A DNA stretch of 64,000 nt from Pectinophora gossypiella (Eukaryota; Arthropoda; Insecta; Lepidoptera; Gelechiidae): the NCBI RefSeq assembly GCF_024362695.1, contig NC_065405.1, positions 3,604,672 through 3,668,671 on the forward strand. The letters are read 5' to 3'. A program made the position numbers and the translations under genes. Below the pieces are notes generated by a model. It was given only the letters and a program-made list of their open reading frames with translations, had not been told where the DNA came from and ran no database searches. Each line of letters begins with the position of its first letter. Position 1 is the first letter of the stretch. Positions 38,001 to 53,100 of the stretch are shown here, one piece after another.

Positions 38001-38123
38001 ATTGAGCAGAAACAATTATGGCTATCAAGAGACAATTTAGCGAACCCAATTTCAAAAATAGCTTCCGTGGCGAAGGCAACTGTATTGCATTTCTGAGAGT
38101 CAATAATGAGTAAGACGAGAAGC

Positions 38124-38186
<63 letters not shown>

Positions 38187-41100
38187 CTTTTAGGAAGATT
38201 AACAGCTGAATAGTACAGTAAATATAATCATTAGTAACTATATGCTAATTACAAATCTCCACCTATAGGTTTCAATATAGTTATTCTATAAAGTAGGCTA
38301 ATGAAATTAACATAAAAAGAACGTTAATAAAATAAATTTCAAACATGCGTTCATAAAAGAGACAATAACAATCACAAACAGTGCCAGTTTACTCACTTTA
38401 TCTATGCAATTCACTAAGTGATGGTGTTAAAATAACCTTGTGTCAGTAGTCTTTTCACAGTGGTTGTGCTTGTGCTAAAGAGGTCAATATCCACGTTACT
38501 GGAAGCCTCGTTGAAACTTCTAGCTCCGCGCAAAAGAAATGCATTACGCCTGTAATTTACTCGCGTAAAGGGTGTGAACAATATTGGACGTTTCCGTAAA
38601 TTCATTAAGTTAGTACGCAGCTTGACGTTACTAAGCAGCTCCGGACTATTAATGGTACCATTGGCAATATTCATAAAGAAACAGACATCGCCAATGTAGC
38701 GTCGGGCATGTAGCGGTAAAAAATGGTAATTCCTGCATCGGTTTATGTAATCAGATGTTCTTATCCGCGCCCTGTAATCAAGGAACCTCAAGAAACGTTT
38801 TTGTATACCCTCGATTCGTGAGGAGTATGTATCATACATAGGGTTCCAGACCTGGGAAGCGTATTCAAGATGGCTGCGTACGAAAGCACAGTATAAAATT
38901 TTGAGTGTCTTTATATTCTTAAAATTCGTAGACGTCCTCATTACAAAACCCAGTGCCTTGGAAGCTTTAGTGACTATACTGTCTATGTGTTTGTCGAACA
39001 ATAATTTGCTATCATGTAATACCCCTAAATCTCTTATTACATTAACTTGAGAGATACAATGATTATGTAAGGTATAGACATAATTGACGTGAGTTAACTT
39101 ACGACTATAGGACATAAAGTAGCATTTTGAGACATTAAGTTCAAGCTTGTTACGATCACAATAGGTTTCAAATTTATTTAAATCATTTTGCAAGTTCTCA
39201 ACATCGAAGAAATTTTTAACTACCTTGATAATTTTCATGTCATCTGCAAACAAGAGTATTTTAGAATTTGAGAAACACAATACAATATCCCTTATGAATA
39301 AGATAAACAATAAAGGTCCCAGAATAGATCCTTGGGGTACACCCGATGGTATGGTATTCCAATTGGAAGTGTACCCGCATAACACTACAGCCTGGGTACG
39401 CCTATCAATATATGAGGAAAACCAACGGTACAGGTCCCCATGAATGCCTGACGCCAGAAGCTTCTCGAGTAGGACTTGATGGTCAATACGATCAAAACAT
39501 TTACTATAGTCAGTATAAATCACGTCAACCTGAGCACCCGACTCCATACCCCTTGTGATGTAGTCGTTAACCAAGATCAGATTACTTGTGGTAGACCTTC
39601 CTTTCAGAAATCCATGTTGCTCTTCGCCGAATGAAGATTCCAGTGCTGCATACACCTCAGTATAAACAAGTCTCTCTAAAACTTTTGCGAATAGACAAAG
39701 TTTGGATATAGGTCGGTAGTTTTCCACATTCGATTTATCACCTTTCTTGTGTACAGGGGTAATGAAAGCAGATTTCCAAATAGATGGAACAATCCCTTCC
39801 GACAGAGACCGCCTGAAGAGAATTGTCAGTGGTACCGCAAGACTCTCAGCACAATGGACAACGAAGATTGGTGGTATGTGATCAGGGCCACCAGACTTCG
39901 AGACATCCAGAGTCTTTAGAAGCCTCAGGACTTTGGGGACTGTTACCTCAACATTGCCAATATAAGAAGGGCTAAAGTTAACGGAATCCCTTGTATGGAC
40001 TGAGGGGCCCTGGACTGGTCTTCCATCAGGTCGCGCAAACGTCGAGTGAAAGTACGACGAGAAAAGTTGACTTATGTCAGCGCCACTACTTGCGATTATA
40101 TCTTTGTATCGCATAACTTTGGGTATAGCACTGCATTTGTTTTTAGTTTTAACATAAGACCAAAAAGACTGAGGGTCTTTAACTATACCTGATTCAATTT
40201 TCGCCATATATGCATCAAAACAGGATTGCTCCAATTTAATGGCTCTCTCACGTAATAAAGAAAAGGAGTGATAGTCAGAAATGTTACCATACACTTTAAA
40301 CCTGCAGTGGTATTTATATTTTTCCTTTAGCTTTATGGCCAATGTAATACTGTTAAAGAGTGCAATGAACTTTTTTTGCGCACCAAATGCAGTGTGCGAT
40401 AATATTATGAGTCCAAGGACAACTGAAACAACCTGCTTTATTGTGCAGTGTGAACCAGACTACATTTAATCACAGCCGCATGTGAATTGTGCGAATCCAA
40501 TTGAGTTTGATATTTTGCGACTAGTTTTTGAACCTTGAAACTGTCTAGAATGAAGTTATAATATTTTACTTTTAAACTTAGTTTGGTCATGACGATTTTC
40601 ACATAGTTCTTTGTTTGAAATTTCTCAGTCTAACCCTAGGCACCATTGTTTTAAGTTCTAATGAAGTACGATAATTACTAAGAAATCACCTTGCGATAAT
40701 AAAAATGGACATTGGACATACATTGTAAAAAATAATGGGCAATTATGTCAGTGACGCAAAACACGAGATATGTAACGACCTGGTCACGATTTGTTTCCTC
40801 TAGATAGTACTGCCAATAACTAACCTAGTCATACATAAGGTGATATAAATATAATAGACATTGCTGTATGATATATCCGTATAGCGACTGTACAGAATAG
40901 CATTAAGATAGGCACGATCGATTACTCGTGTATTTGTACCACGTAAGTTAGTTTACAAAAACTTGATTAGAGATTCGAGCGGTGAAGGTGGGCAAACCGG
41001 TTCGGTGGCGGAATACGTAAACAACGACGTTCAAAACAATGTGAGGCGGTGAGTGTTTAATATATTAATGGATGACATCACCTCCATATAAAGATGCGGC

Positions 41101-44100
41101 AGTGTTTACGGTGCCACCAAAACAACTGAGTTAGGCAACGAATTAAAAGGTCAGTGGCAATTTGTTGTTTACAAATTATTTATTCCATTTAAGTACCTAC
41201 TATTTTTGTTTTTGAAAAATAAGAAACGGATTTGAATAATCTAACGCATGTTACTATAATCGTAAAATTCTATTTATAACGATGATGATGATTATATTCG
41301 GCTTATTATTAAAGATTACCTTTTTGTAACAGTTAAACTAGATTGTGATAATTATCATTCAATTATGTGATTGATGACAATTGTTCATTAGTACTGGGTG
41401 CAAGCAGTAATCGGCTAGAATTGATTTTATTCAGATAATTTAATATACTAACTAGAATCAAAATACTAAGGTTGTAATAAGTCAGACAATAAACGTGACA
41501 ATAGTGGAGAAGAAACGTGAGGGATCATACAAAACAAACGATAATTTGTTGTTATCACAATAGTGCAATAAAAGTGTCCAAACGAAACAAAATAATTATA
41601 ATATGAATACATTAATTTAATGCACAATAAATGATCGAACATCACAAATAATATGGACTGTACACCGTCATCAAAAATTGTGTGAAATTCGCAAATGAAA
41701 TGAAAATGCGCATTATTTCAGAACACGTGAACAAACACACGATAGTTTTTTTTGTTGAATTTTATTTCTACATTTATTTAGTTTGGTAACAAAGCTTTAT
41801 TAATATTCATGACACAATTTATAAGTCATGCTGTTTGCGTGAATGTAATGCCACAATACAAGCAAGTACAGCTGTTTTACAAAAATAAGAATTGATATAA
41901 CGTACGATACGGTCTTACACACTTGTTTGTAAAAATATTGTGTAGCACAAACAGAAAAATGGGAAGATTTTTCAATATGATTAATCATCAAAAAAGGTTA
42001 GAACACACAAGTCAGTATATTCGTCAATCTGTTATTTAAAAACATCCCTAAGCAGACTGTATTCCTGCAGACAATCTTATCAACTCCATAACAGGATTGA
42101 ATAAAGATAGGTATATCACGTAATAAACAAAAACAAAGCCAATTAATAAAAAACATACCTACACTTATAAAATAAGTAAACACGTCTGTTGACGTAGCTA
42201 GAGTTATCAGAGCGATAAGGTCATTATAAACATGAAATAATCAGGGATGAGGTCAATTCCAGTTGTAATCTAGACTTGGAGCGTGACCCTCTGCTGGTGA
42301 TGTCACTTGGCCATTTGGAAGATGATCGGCTTGGTGATCGTTTAGGTAGTCATGAAATCATGAGTCAGTCTGTGGACTTAAGCATGTGGTTTCCACATGG
42401 AACTTTGTTCATGGAGTTATGAAAAATGATATCGGAATATTCCTGACTTCGGACAATTGAGACTACGTCATTAAATATGGAAGACTATATTACGGTGTAT
42501 TGTTTATCAAATAGTATCTCAAAATTTAAGGTAATCAGTGCAGTTTTATTTACGAGTTTGTATTTCAGATTAGGGTGAGTCCAATAGATGATGATCACAC
42601 CAAAGCATTTGAATGTCCAGTTACCGAATAGTAGAAACAATACCAGAATTTTGAAAGAGACAATATTTACAAAGCTGCCAACTTTTGAAGCAAGGTTGAG
42701 TATTGCTTAAAACAAGTTTTTAGAGCCAATCTGGTTATAACCAGTTTATATTATAGACCGATAAGATATGAATACATAATACCGATTTATGTAGGCCTGC
42801 TGGGTACATTTCCGCGGATTATCGTGTTTTTCCATATGTAAGTTTTATCGAAAAAATACGTTGCACACGTAAATATATTGATAAAAAGTAATGCAGATAG
42901 GGATTAACTTTATCTTGTTATTAAGGAAATTGCTTTTGACGTGTTGACTTTATTTACAATCTTGATCCGGTGACAAATATCGAACTAAGAAAGCACTAGG
43001 AGTACTAAGTAACAGAAAAACAGTAGAGCATTATTGTTTGTTTTATTACAATATTTGATTCTATAATCAGTTATCGTGCACGAAGAAAATAGCAGTAAGT
43101 ATTATTTCAATTGCCTTTCCAGACTTTCTGTTGCTGGTATCAGTTTCACCTTCAACCTTTCCGTTGCATTGGTCTCTCAAAACAAATTAAAGGATCAGGT
43201 CGTGACGTTCCGTTTTCTAAGTCTCACTGGCGATCGTGACAGCTTCATTACATACCGAGTTTGTTTTCCGAGAGAACTTTCCTAGCGTTTCCTGGCTTGA
43301 AATGGCTTCGTGCTTTGATTCTGATCTGGCGCGTGCGCTTCGAGCTACTCTTGTTGCAAATTACTCGCAGCCTGATCTCGATACAGGCGGCACACGATCG
43401 ACTCGTGTGACCTCTACACGGTAGAAACTATGCACTGATTTCTTAATCGCTTAGTTCTAGAGATTCTCCTAGTTATCAATATTTGGAACAGTCATCTAAA
43501 ATTTCACAAGATATCTAAAATTATAAAAATAATGTTTTAGGAGGTGATGGAGAGTTCTGGAGAACTTCTAGATCTCGCCCTTCTTTCCCTTAAGAGCACG
43601 TGTCTCCAGTGCAGTATCGGTGCCAGCTTTCCTTCCGCGTCTATTCTCGGCAGTGCCCCGCCGGGTCACTCTTGACTCATGCAAATCACGTATACAATGA
43701 AAGAATTAGCATACTGTGGTGCTTGAAGCGAACACAAAATTTCCACGCCTAACGAATCTCGTGCCCGTAACAATAGTAACAATAGTGAACAACGCGAAAC
43801 TACATTTGAGCTAAACAGAAACGGTGCTGGAACCGTTATTGAGGAATACTTACAAGATTTGTGAAAAGTAGTAAAAAAAATCAAAGGGAAATTTTATGTA
43901 TGAGCAGATGCGCGATCTGTCGAAACTAGGTCAGTAGTGTGAGCTATGGTCGGTGTTGGTGTAGATCAATTGGACGGCTCTGATGGTAAACATACGCGCG
44001 GTGACGTAACACGCGGGCGCGGAGGCGAGTCTTACGAAATGTACGAGAGCCTCTAGAATCCGAAATGATGTATAATTTGTATGCATCTGTCGAGCGTCGT

Positions 44101-47100
44101 ATAAGACGGCGCGCTCAAGGTAGACCGGTTCCAGCCACACGAGGCTCCATTTGAGTTTTATTGTGTTACTATGGATAAGTAAATCTAGATGCTATAATAC
44201 CATTGAAAGCAAGAATAATTATAATAGGATGAAATCGTATTAGATTTACTGACGATTGAAAGCTTTTTGTTAAAGCTAAGTACATATCTTATCAATTCAT
44301 TAAAAGTCAGTACGGTAATATCGTAATCGGTTACTTAACATAGGGCATTCTAATCATTGCAACAACAATTATACGTGCCTTTTTAACCTGATGATTACGA
44401 AACTTGTTTTCGAATAGCAAGCTATAAAGAAATATTGTAGGATTGTAGTTACTAATAACATTATCGATTATCAGTACCCTTGTTGATTAATCAAATGTTA
44501 GGTAGGCTTAAAAGATTTATGAAACATACAACATTGATTACATTTTATTAATTGCATTGGATAATAAAACGTTTAATGTTAGAAGTTTCATTGACCTCAT
44601 ATAAAAAAGTAGTAATGATTATATTGATAACACCTTCATTGATATGGTTGGATCCATTGTAAAAATATTGAACGATATCACGTCATGGATATTCTTGGTC
44701 AGGGTTTCTATCTCGTGCGGAATAATTGCGAATGCTTCGATGAACTTTAATAAAGGGAAATTATATCAAAGACTTTATATGGAGCTGGAGGATCAGGCAA
44801 GCGTGCATGAGGGAGATATAAAAATATCTGTGGACGCTGGTAGTGGGCATTAGGGCCGGATTGAGGTCAATCGCTTGAGGCCATCTGCGTCCGCTAATTA
44901 TAGACGAGGCGAACTCGATAGCGCACGATGAATCTCAATTGCTATCACGAACGCATCAGATGGACAGTGAAACTCGGTTGCACTCTCTAAGGATGCAAAT
45001 TAACCACGTGTGGAGAATACAGGTAACTAGCGAAATTTTGGATTTATAAGAACAGTATATTATTTTGTAGTGAAGAAGTTAAAAAGTGGGATTGCAAGAA
45101 GTCTTTGTTTGAACAAAGAGCTTATGAGAAATAGGTAATCTACGGAAAAAAACTAATGGAATATTATTGAAAACAATAGGCATTGTAAAAACTGACGAGA
45201 ATTGATACTACGCACTATACATAAAAGCGGTTACCTCAAGTGTCGTCATTTTTAAATCCAACTAAGCATATGCATACACATGACTAAGTGTGTATACTGT
45301 GCTCCCTAAACCCGTACAGTCGCTACCGCTGAATCATAAAACAGTGTTGTCACCTAATAAATTATGTAAACTTTTCATAACTACGTCATATGAATCGAAC
45401 GACAGGGAATAGTAAACAAAGGATGGTGTAAAAATATAAATCTATGCATTATGGCACTTCGGTCTAAAACGGGGCGCGTTTCCTGGCCATTACAAGGAGG
45501 AAGTCATTAGAGATTCAAACAGTGCCTGCGATCTAATAACGGTGTAACGCGCCTACATCACTATTATGACCACGACTCAACTCTCAGGAGATTGCATCTT
45601 TACGCAATGCGTGCAACGAGAATTATTTGCAAGTACTTGAGGATCAGCAACTGTGTAACACATTGCAACTTCGCAAGCCATTGACACACAGTACTCGATT
45701 AAATCGTGATATTTGCTGAAGTATTTGTTATTCAGCAATCGTAAATCGTAATGCAGCGTTTACAATAATACTGCTGAATGTAACAGTTTAATAGGTGTTT
45801 GAAATTCTTTAGTAATACTGATGAAATGATTAAATTTCATTGCGCAGAAATGTATTAGAATAATATGAGCTTTATATTGGATAAATGAATTTTATCGGAC
45901 GTTGGTAATCTATCATTTTAGCTTACTGACCGATAGGCACGGAATAAGGACGAGCGGATGTAGCGACATTAACAGTAGAGGTACGAACGTGTAGTCTATG
46001 TACTATGTTCCTTAATTTCCCACGCCCTTCCGCAGGCGATTTCTAGTCGGGACGCGATTTCAAACTGGGTACAAACAAGCCGGTTGTGATCTTCCTAGAA
46101 TTCCCTTCACATCGAGTACATGCGGAACCTAAGTGGCCAACTGACACAGCCCTGATGGCTTACATCCACCGCTGATGACTGTGTTGTTAAACTCTCATTT
46201 GTGCATTGAAGGTAATGATGATGCGTGTGGAAATCTTATACATATTGAAGAAAGCGGAGATATCAATATCGAGATGGGCTGGTATCGAAATTAGGTTTTG
46301 TATATAAATATTAATGTAGGAGTCGATCGTGCTATTCATTTTAATGACAAGTAGGAGGGAAATATTTTTACTCAAATATAGAGACGCTTGACGCCGTCCA
46401 TGAAATTATTATTATAATTTCTAATGCAGTACAGTGCTTCTATTTGCTTAATGTCCCTTGGCAATCATCGCATTTCCCAATACAAATTTAAATTTTTACG
46501 TGGGACGCAGAACAACACAACAATAAAGTAATTAGTTATGAATTCAAAATTCTGATACACGACAAATGTGATAATTGATGGACATGGAAATTTGTATTCT
46601 TTTGTTTATATTCGGAAATGCGATGATTGCCTTGACGGACATTAAGAAAATATAAGCACTGTATACGATATTGAAGGATTCAACGAACGCGTACTGTTTA
46701 AGAATCAACGCCGGCTACTAACATACTAGCCTGAATAGCTTTGACCAACTGCATTTACCTTTGTCGTCGCCGATGTTTCTTACAAACGTTTATTACTAGC
46801 TATTTCCTCTATTTACGGTCAATTATCATAATAGCCGTCGGCAACAACAGAGGGGCAAGTCACGTCGACTCGATACGTCGTCGCGTCATTGAAATGTTGA
46901 ACCTGCACAATTTATTCAAACACTCCTTAGACCTGACCTTCTATGGTGCTTTAATTATAAATGTCCAGCAAACTCGCGTGAACCAGTAGACTTAACCCTT
47001 TGGCATTTGGATTTTTCTTACGTGTTGCAAGACCAAGGCCTTGCATTATATTTCCGTTGAGCAGCAATAGCAACTTTGTAATGCAAGGAATTATTGACAT

Positions 47101-50100
47101 GAAAGGTTTAAAAATATCCATGGCGCATTGAAGGTGGCCTTACTAAAAAAAAAATATCTTTATTTAATTGGTAACATGGTCACACTTTGAATCGTAATTT
47201 TTTACATAAATATTATTTTTTATCAAACGGCTTGTACGCCTAAAAGTACTACAGCTTTTCACAACCTGTACAGCCGAGTAAACGTAGTTGCAAGAAAAGT
47301 CTCGGCACAGGGACCTAGACGTTCTTAAATAAATATAAAAAAAATATTCAATACAATTTTAGGAATTTAGCTGCCTAGTATTGGTTCCCAACCTCCTAGG
47401 AGAATAAATGACGGCTGAGTGAAAAGTGACACCAGTTTGTGTTTTTGTGGTCTGAATGTACGCAATGTTGTTAAAGTATTGTACAATTTTACTCACCATA
47501 GCTTGCTCGATCTTGTTGTCGATGGCCACCGCGCTTGTGCCCGATGCGCTGTAACAAAAAAAAAACAAAATTAGTCACAGTTCATTTAACAACTGATTGT
47601 AATGAATAGTAGGAAAAACCAATGTAGACACTTGGAAGATATTATGAATTATGTACGCATGGCTACACAGCCGTCCGGGTGCATATGTAATTTTGTATGT
47701 AGAGAAGTGCGTGCACGCACATTTCCCCTGCAACTGGGTTGAATCCGGTAAGGATAAAAATAATTTAAAAATCCAAATAGGGTGTTGAAAACTCATGGCC
47801 GTACATAAATCGCAACTATCGCTTATCCTTTATGGATAAGTCATAAATGATTGATATTTAGCGTCGTTTTGCTCATTTGGTAAGTTACGCCACATAATCA
47901 ATCACGCAAGGAGAAAGGAAATTCGTTTCGAGTTTGTATGGCACAAAACAACATGTTATTTAACAATGGAAAATATGTAGGAATGCATTCCTAATCGTAT
48001 TATCGGAGAGTTACTGATTTAAAAACAAAATTTAACTGGGCAAATACTTTGTAATATTTGTTTTTTTTTACGTAATTCAAATATACATATTACCTACTGA
48101 ACTAACGGTCTCCGTGGTCCAGTGGTTGAGCGTTGGGCTTACGATCCGAAGCTCCCGGGTTCGAATCCCGGTGGGGACATATCACAAAAATTACTTTGTG
48201 ATCCCTAGTTCGGTTAGGACTTTACAGGCTGATCACCTGATTGTCCAAAAAGTAAGATGATCCGTGCTTCGGAAGGCACATTAAGCCGTTGGTCCCGGTT
48301 ACTACTTACTGATGTAAGTAAGTAGTCGTTACATGAGCCACGTCAGGGGCCTTTGGCGGCTCAATAATAACCCTGACACCAGGGTTGATGATTTTGGGAA
48401 TTCATCTCACAACCCGTGCGATAGAAGAAGACCTACTGAAATAACACATTATATAAACAGATATGTAAATTGTTTGTATTAATGTCCCTGCTCATGATAG
48501 AGTTGAAAGACGTTGTGTTTTAGCTCTAAATATTCTATATTGGGTCTGCAACATTATTTCCAAAGTAAACTAAATCCTACTGCGTTAAACCTCGCTTCAC
48601 TTCGCCTGGCATTTGCTCAAGCATCACATACATTTGCTGATCTAATAATTAATATAATTATTAAGTCCACACCGGTAATTCTAGAGAAGCATCCGTCGAT
48701 TGCGACGCGGATGATTACGTTAAGGCGTTGCAGGTACGTAAATGTTGCAAAAGCCACGACCTCTCTGGTAAACCATATAATATTTGTATTGTAACAACTT
48801 GAGTGAACAATAGATGGACATGTCCGTTTAGGTGAGACCTGCATTCTATTCTCCTAATAATATTCAAACACCTGAATGTAGAAAACGTTCGACTTCAAGT
48901 CAAACAAAACATTTCTATCGCCATTAGCACTCTTTACGTAACTTTCTCTGCCTATTCTGTAATTGCAGTATGCTAATGGAAACCAGCTGCACACCGAGGT
49001 ATGTCGATGGGTGATATTTCAAGTAAATGTTTTCTTGGCCAGATTTCGTCTGACGGAAAAGCTAACCAGCCCGTCACAATCCGTGTAATATCAGGCAATA
49101 AAGACATTAGAAACACATCTCTATCCGGCCGACACGATCATCGACCTAGAAACCCCTATTGAACCACTCAGACTCTTCGCCGCCGACCATCAATGCAAAT
49201 TTAAGAAAAAGCGGATGCTAATGTAATGTAGCGTTATAAGTCAGCGAACCATTCGACTGCCTCGAGTTTAGAACGAGCTGAAACGTCGTTGTTAGTAGCT
49301 TGACGACCATTGTTAAGAACTGCAATATTACCATAATAGGTGCTACAGAACAATGCAACGAGGCAAAAGTATCACGATTTGAGCACGCGGCTAACAACCA
49401 CGTGCGCCGGCCCAAGAATGACGACACAGTCTACTTAGCTAGAGATGCTATTACTGCCCACTATTGCTGGACTTACCCATTATGATCCAATCTGGCTCAT
49501 GTAATCGTCCGGTAGCTAGTATGTAGCACGACGTACGCAGTCGTACTTGACTTTCTCCGGAGTCGGATTCCATGTCGCGTCAACGAGGTGAACAACACAG
49601 CGCATTGGACCCATTGGAGCGTAGTAAATGAGACTTGCGGCCACGGATCGATTTCGGCCGGTCCAGTGCTGAACTCTCGGGTGTTGAATAACGACCGTGG
49701 ACCATATCACCGAGGTCGCAACAATGTCTCCCGCTGACATTGCGTCGCTTAATAATTCCAACGCAAACATGAGTAAAATCCTGTACATCTTTCATTTTTA
49801 TACGCCAATAGACGTAAAAAGCAAATTGAAACTCGTCGGTAACTATGAAATAAAGATAAAGTGTTGCTTTCTCTAAGCGGAACTCGACGAAAACAAGTTT
49901 TAGTATTCTGTTAGTGATTACGCAAGTTTGGAAGTTGACAAAATTGCACGCGGTGACATGGTACATGAAAAAGTTGAAACATAAGACGGTGAAATCAGAG
50001 AAGCGGAGAAAGTACCGAGGTGACGACAATTTCAAGCAAGAAGACTTAGTATAACTAACTGGTTATAATTACAATAATAACGGGCGAAAAATTTCAAAAT

Positions 50101-53100
50101 TTCAACGTTTTAAATTTGCGTGTCAAACAAAATGGGTGTGCTATATACAGCTGACAAGGCGTGACTTTCACGCAAATTCATGAAATACGGTTTGTTGCCA
50201 AATATACATCTAGCAGACGTTAACGCACGTGTCACTCAGCGAAACCTACCTGGCAACAGCTCATTTCTTGACAAACACTAACGTTTCGAAAGACTCATCG
50301 ATAAAAATAACTTTGTACGTTTTGAGACAGAAATCTGGCAACAAAAGGATATTTTGCTTTTTAGAATACGGCTTCGTTTTTACGAATTCAGACACTGTAG
50401 TTTTAGTGAGACAAATTCCGATAGAGCCAACAAAGAAAATTAAACTCTACCATTACCTTTTGGATTGCATCATACATGTGGGGTATTTGCGTAGAACATC
50501 CGCCCGCACTAAAATAAAAACACAAAACCAGCAGTTTCTATGAAAGGAAAAAACGTATAAAGCCTTTTTATAAGCTTGAGGCACAAAAACAACAGGTTCA
50601 TAACAGCTTTTTAACTCGTTGTCATCGTTCACTTCTAAAAATAGCATCTGCCGAATATAATGGCGCAAAAGAGCACGTTGCAATGGATTACAAAACCAGT
50701 TTGGATCTTTTGTTGAGAAGTGCATATAGGCTGTAACGGCGCCTCAGGGATTGGGCAATATTTAAATAAATATGCCGGCTGGAAAGTGAAAAAAGGTAAT
50801 CAATTATTTATGTTATCGTGTTATTCAGACCATTTTAATGACCGATAATAAACCGTGCAATGTAGTGATATCTTAAGTCTGTCAATACACCTATCAAAAC
50901 AAACAAGCCGCATGATGCAAATCACGTACTAATTGTATGTCTAGAATAGTAATGACAACGGCGAAAGTAAGACAAACTCATACGAAAACAATTGAAGTCG
51001 TTACAAAGAGTACTCCGGGTTATTACGCACAATGCAATTGCGTTGTAATCGGAAGACAATACCGAGTGGAAAACAAAGGTCACGGAGGAATAGTACAGGC
51101 AGCGTGAAACTTTGATGCGTTAGTCACCCGCTGAAACATTACACGACAAATGGCTTTTCTGATTTGCCGACTGCCGCTGCCAATAAAATGCAAGTTGGAA
51201 CATTCTAGTTTTGTTATACATAAATATGGCGCACCCAACGCTTGCGCTTATTAAGAGATTGTTGGTAATGGGTTTGTTGCAAACGATTCTATTAGAGCGC
51301 AGCTGAATTGACTCATAAAGCATGGGTGTAGCACACAGTGACAGATTAGCAACGTTATCGCGGACCTGCAGGGCATTGTTATCGAGTGGCGAGCGGACGC
51401 GGGCGGTGCAAGGTCGTTGAGGGAAAACCGACGGGTTGCTGTGTCGACAGACCGGCACCCAAGTAGTTCGACTGAGACCGTTACATCTTGCTGCTACATT
51501 TCATAACACCGCATTCACAGCTCCTTTCAATAAACCAACGAAAACGAATGGCAAATGTTTGAGAATATGACAATACAGTTATAAAACATGTATTTCTTAT
51601 TGCTGATGAATGTTTCCGTAAAATTAGACATAGGAAAATCATGCCACGTAGTTCATAAACTGAAAGGTATAAGCCGATTTCATGTGGTCGTAAAGTATAG
51701 AAATGGTCAACGATAAAATGAATTGCATATACAAAGGGCATTAGTGGGACACGAGGGGATAAGTAAAGGCAGTCAGGGTTTGTCACGCGAGACGGTCACG
51801 CAAGGTGCTTTCCATAGGATTTCTCAAAATGCTGCCGTTTCAGTTATGAATGACTTAATTATGAACGACTATGGCATGACCTACCAAAGAGATTAAGTAA
51901 CAAGTCACTTAATGCGGTAGAGTGATACTGTGTTTAGCACATTATCTGCATAGCAGTACGTGATTGAAAGTGCTTTTTTTTTTTCATATTTGAGCTGCAA
52001 TGTCGAGCAATGACCGTGACTAAAAGAATTATTAGTCACCCAAAGATCCTGTTAGCTGCTAAAAATACATCGACGAATACGTTAACTTGAAGGTTTACCG
52101 TTTGGTGAATGAAAGATCAATGCCATCAAAGGGTTCAGTGCAAGTTCACATTATCAACAAATCGTTTTAAATAATGAACTTCAAGTGTTGATAAAGCTTT
52201 ATTTGACCTTCATGGACAGTGTTAAAATGTTGTTTAGTGCAGTGGATCGATACAGCAGTCAGACGATAGAGCCGGCTAGGTTCAATAGGCAAGCGCTGAC
52301 GTCAGCCAATCGCAGCGTTTGTCTCTATGTAGCCGGCCACGTTGCCGAGGAACCTTCACCGACTTACCGACCCTGTAATTAGCTGAGCTCTGTGAGAACC
52401 TTCACACCGGACAACATTTAAGCATGCTGAGAGACTATAAAGCCTGCAATGCGTCACGGTACAAAGACGCTACCGAAAACAAAATGGTAGGTACTCACAC
52501 AGGATAGAAGTAGTCGATGTACTTGACGACCACTTCTCTCAGGAGGTCTTGTTTGTTCATTATGGACGAATAGCTTGAACTTATAAGTTTGGTTTGCATG
52601 GCTTCCACTTCGTCTATCGATTTCACGTGTTGGGACTTTCGAGTCCCAGTTTTTGGGTTGAACGGTGCCGTTTTTGTAAGTTCTAACTTTGTGTACGTTG
52701 TGCGTGTTTGAGATAAATGCAATGATTAAAATAGCTTGTGACTGTACGCGGGCGGCCGAAGCGACGCGTTGCGGCAAACTGGGACCGGGCCGGCCGCAGC
52801 GGGGCGGGGGGGACGGCCGGAGCAAGCGGCGCGCGCACCGCTCTACCTACTACGGGCTACGATGGCGCCTCGAACACCTAGGCAACGCTTTTGCGACACA
52901 CCCGCTGTGCTTTAAAACAAGAATGGATCTGTTACAGCCGCACCTCACACTTTAAGCTGAAGCCGTTAATTTGAACGATACTATCGTTTACGTTCAAGGC
53001 TAACTAGATTTGGCTAACGATTTTTGCGATTCTAAAAATAGAGAGCAGGTGCATTTAGAATTAGAACAATGTTAATTATATTGGACTTAATTACGAGAGG

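Larger units (their letters stand above)
38124..40465 (-). mobile_element. 5'-truncated non-LTR retrotransposon (CR1/Jockey-like)
   Basis: About 2.3 kb: the reverse transcriptase part of the second ORF, a 3' UTR of about 230 bases and a (TAAA)n tail. The endonuclease and first ORF are missing, and readable coding begins near 40455. This is the usual product of incomplete reverse transcription. It lies in the bunched intron, in the gene's sense. Confidence 0.8.

Noticed and set aside
48110..48178. tRNA gene
   Set aside because: The A and B boxes are good, but the acceptor stem does not close and the sequence continues into a SINE body with a target duplication. The same holds for the heads at 24855 and 16790 and those on the minus strand.
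49516..50035. Minus-strand frames of 90 and 151 codons
   Set aside because: They overlap in different frames, lack family motifs and do not end at a donor of the phase needed for bunched.
52454..52825. 123-codon minus frame overlapping a bunched first exon
   Set aside because: It is in a different frame from the phase-matched exon and draws its length from a G/C-rich stretch.
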